Positions 34,723 to 37,165 of a DNA stretch of 37,165 nt are shown piece after piece. Position 1 is the stretch's first letter; each line of letters opens with the position of its first letter. This stretch comes from an uncultured Alistipes sp. (lineage in GTDB: Bacteria; Bacteroidota; Bacteroidia; Bacteroidales; Rikenellaceae): contig CASELE010000024.1 of assembly GCA_949288735.1 (NCBI GenBank), forward strand, positions 1 through 37,165. Direction: 5' to 3'. Below the pieces are notes generated by a model. The model was not told where the DNA came from and did no database searches. It saw only the letters and a list, made by a program, of their open reading frames with translations. A program made the translations under genes and the position numbers.

Positions 34723-36447
34723 CGGTCGTTCGTGTTATCGCTCCGTTCGAGGGCTTCGAGCCGGCGTTCGATGGCCGCGGGTTCGTCGTAGCCCGTCTCC
34801 AGCGCCTTGCGCCAGTAGATGCCGGCCATGTAGAGCTCGCCGCACGCCGCGAGAATATCCCCGTAGTGGAGGAGCAGTTCGGGACTGCGCCCCCCGTCGA
34901 GCGAGACGGCGAGCTGCAGCTGCCGCTTCGCCTCGGCCGTGCGGCCCAGCCGGTAGAGCACCCAGCCGTAGGTGTCGAGATAGGTGGGGTTGCTGCCGTC
35001 GAGCGCGAGGGCACGGCCCGAGAGGTCGAGGGCCCGCCGGAGGTCGCGCCCCTCTTCGGCGAGGTTGTAGGCGTAGTTGTTGAGCACCGCGGCGTTCGCC
35101 CCGTGAAGCCGCAGCGAGCGCCTGTAGGCGCGGTAGCCGCGCCGCGGCTTGCCCGCGGCGTGGAGGCAGTCGCCGATGCAGCCCCGGACGACCCCGCGCA
35201 GCGAGTCGGCGGTGACGAGGCGCAGGGCGGCGCGGTAGCTGCGCACCGCCTCGGCGTGGCGCCCGGCGTAGGCGCGGATGTGGCCGCGCGCGATGCCGAA
35301 GTCGGCGTCGCGCGGGAAGAGCCGCTGCGCCTCGTCGAGCCAGCGGTCGGCCGAATCGGGACGCCCGCTCCTTCAGCGGGGGGCGGTCGGCCGTGTGGCG
35401 CCGGTAGTGGGCGAGGGCCTCGTCGAGCCGGCCCGAGGCGATGAGGTGGTCGCCGCGCAGGGCGATGACCGCGGGGTCGGAGGGGTGGGCGAGGTCGAGC
35501 AGCGCCGAGAGGTTGTCGAGCTGCAGGTAGTATTCGCGGTAGAAGCGCGGGTCGAGCGTGAGGCGCCGGAAGAGGGCGCACTTGTCGGCCGCGGGCAGCT
35601 CCTCCGATTCGAAGAGACGCCGTGTCACGGCCAGGAAGGGGCGCCACTCGCCGCGGCGGCGGTACCATTCGGCCGCGGCGGTGAGGACCGCCAGATCGGC
35701 GGGGGCCAGCTCGACGGCCGCGGCGAACGAGGCCGCGGCGAGCGAGTCGCACCCCGTGGCGGCGCACACTTCGGCCAGCGCCAGACGGTACGACGCCTCG
35801 TAGGGAGCCGCCGCGACGCACGCCTCGGCCTCGGCGCGGGCCCGGTCGAACTGGCGGGTGGAGAGCAGCAGGTTCCGCTTGAGCGCCTCGAAGAGGGGGA
35901 CGCGCCCGAAGCGCAGCGCCGCCGAGTCGAGCAGCGCGATGGCCTCGAGGGGGCGCTCTTCGCGTTCGAGCAGCAGCGCCAGCAGTCGCACGTACTCCGG
36001 GTTGCGCGGGTCGCGCCGCGTCAGCCGGCGGTAGACTCCGGCCGCCTCGCCGTAGCGGGCGCCCGCCACGAGCGTCTGGCCGTAGAGCTCCAGGTACCAC
36101 TTGTTGGCCGTGTCGAGCCGGCAGGCCGAGGCCGCCAGGCGTATGCGCTCCCCGACGCCGCGTCCGGCGACGGGGGTGACGGCCAGCTCGTAGTAGGCCG
36201 GGGCGCAGGCCGTGTCGAGCCGGATGGCCTCGGCGAAGGCCCGCGCAGCGCCGCACGTGTCGCGGCGGATGACCCGCCGCTTGATGCCCTCGGTGTACCA
36301 GTAGAGGCTGCGGAGCGAGTCGGGCACCGTGTCGGCCGCCACGCACCGCTCGCGCTGCTGCGGCCGTGGCGGCCGGGCCCCCCGCACCCCGGCGAAGGCC
36401 GGGCCGAGGAGCAGCAGCGCGAGCAGTATGGCCGCCGGACGTCGCAT
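34719..36447 (-). CDS. TPR-repeat protein, interrupted by a one-base frameshift
   Basis: Starting at 36447 the protein has a signal peptide (MRRPAAILLALLLLGPAFAG) and a long series of TPR-like helix pairs. After HYRRHTADRPPLKE the frame turns into an Arg-rich low-quality sequence, while another frame resumes with DSADRWLDEAQRLFPRDADFG and TPR repeats (NNYAYNLAEEGRDLRRALDL, YLDTYGWVLYRLGRTAEAK) to a stop at 34719 that overlaps the envC start. The span of 1729 bases is one base too long: removing one gives a coherent 575-aa protein. The extra base lies between about 35357 and 35376 (GGG and CCC runs). A sequence error or a real lesion; no function is assigned beyond envelope TPR scaffold. Confidence 0.82.
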
Positions 36448-36451
36448 GGGG

Positions 36452-37165
<714 letters not shown>

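Overview
The window is GC-rich chromosomal DNA from a Bacteroidota bacterium, most likely a Bacteroidales member of the Alistipes/Rikenellaceae type (taxonomy is inferred). The evidence is the Bacteroidota -7 promoter element TAnnTTTG in most upstream regions, a moxR/Bat aerotolerance operon, an S46 dipeptidyl-peptidase, a fimbrillin-like surface lipoprotein, and Bacteroidota-style variants of Mrp, YbeY and PheS.

Layout. (1) 42-6409, minus strand: an RND multidrug-efflux operon (adaptor, pump, outer-membrane factor) ending in a TetR regulator, with a divergent AraC-family regulator at 6558-7442. (2) 7650-13331, plus strand: moxR, DUF58, a BatD/DUF4381-like membrane protein, a BatC-like TPR protein with a broken frame, batA and batB, then the RNase P RNA (13439-13811) with its own promoter and terminator. 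(3) 14190-19371, minus strand: sppA, queD, polA. (4) 19560-24205, plus strand: mrp, a 399-base non-coding region rich in DnaA-box-like 9-mers, nadA and a DPP7-type S46 peptidase. (5) 24206-27195: a 519-base spacer with two copies of a palindromic repeat and an orphan minus-strand promoter, then a 51-aa ORF carrying a nine-G run, then a surface lipoprotein. (6) 27556-30676, plus strand: metG and ilvE. (7) 30677-30908: a convergent spacer with two perfect parS-like palindromes, each abutting a terminator. (8) 30909-37165, minus strand: pheS (cut by the window edge), a TPR protein with a one-base frameshift, an EnvC-like protein, ybeY and mnmG.

Most interesting reading: the window may lie in the chromosomal origin region. 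The mrp-nadA spacer looks like an oriC candidate (DnaA-box-like repeats followed by an AT-rich stretch). About 10 kb away, next to mnmG (gidA, an origin neighbour in many bacteria), are two 16-bp palindromes matching the ParB-binding parS site. I found no ParA/ParB or DnaA gene in the window, so this rests on DNA motifs alone.

Two TPR genes each need a single-base change to restore a family-like C-terminus. These may be sequence errors, real lesions or, for batC, -1 slippage. No tRNA, CRISPR array, transposase or prophage gene was recognised.
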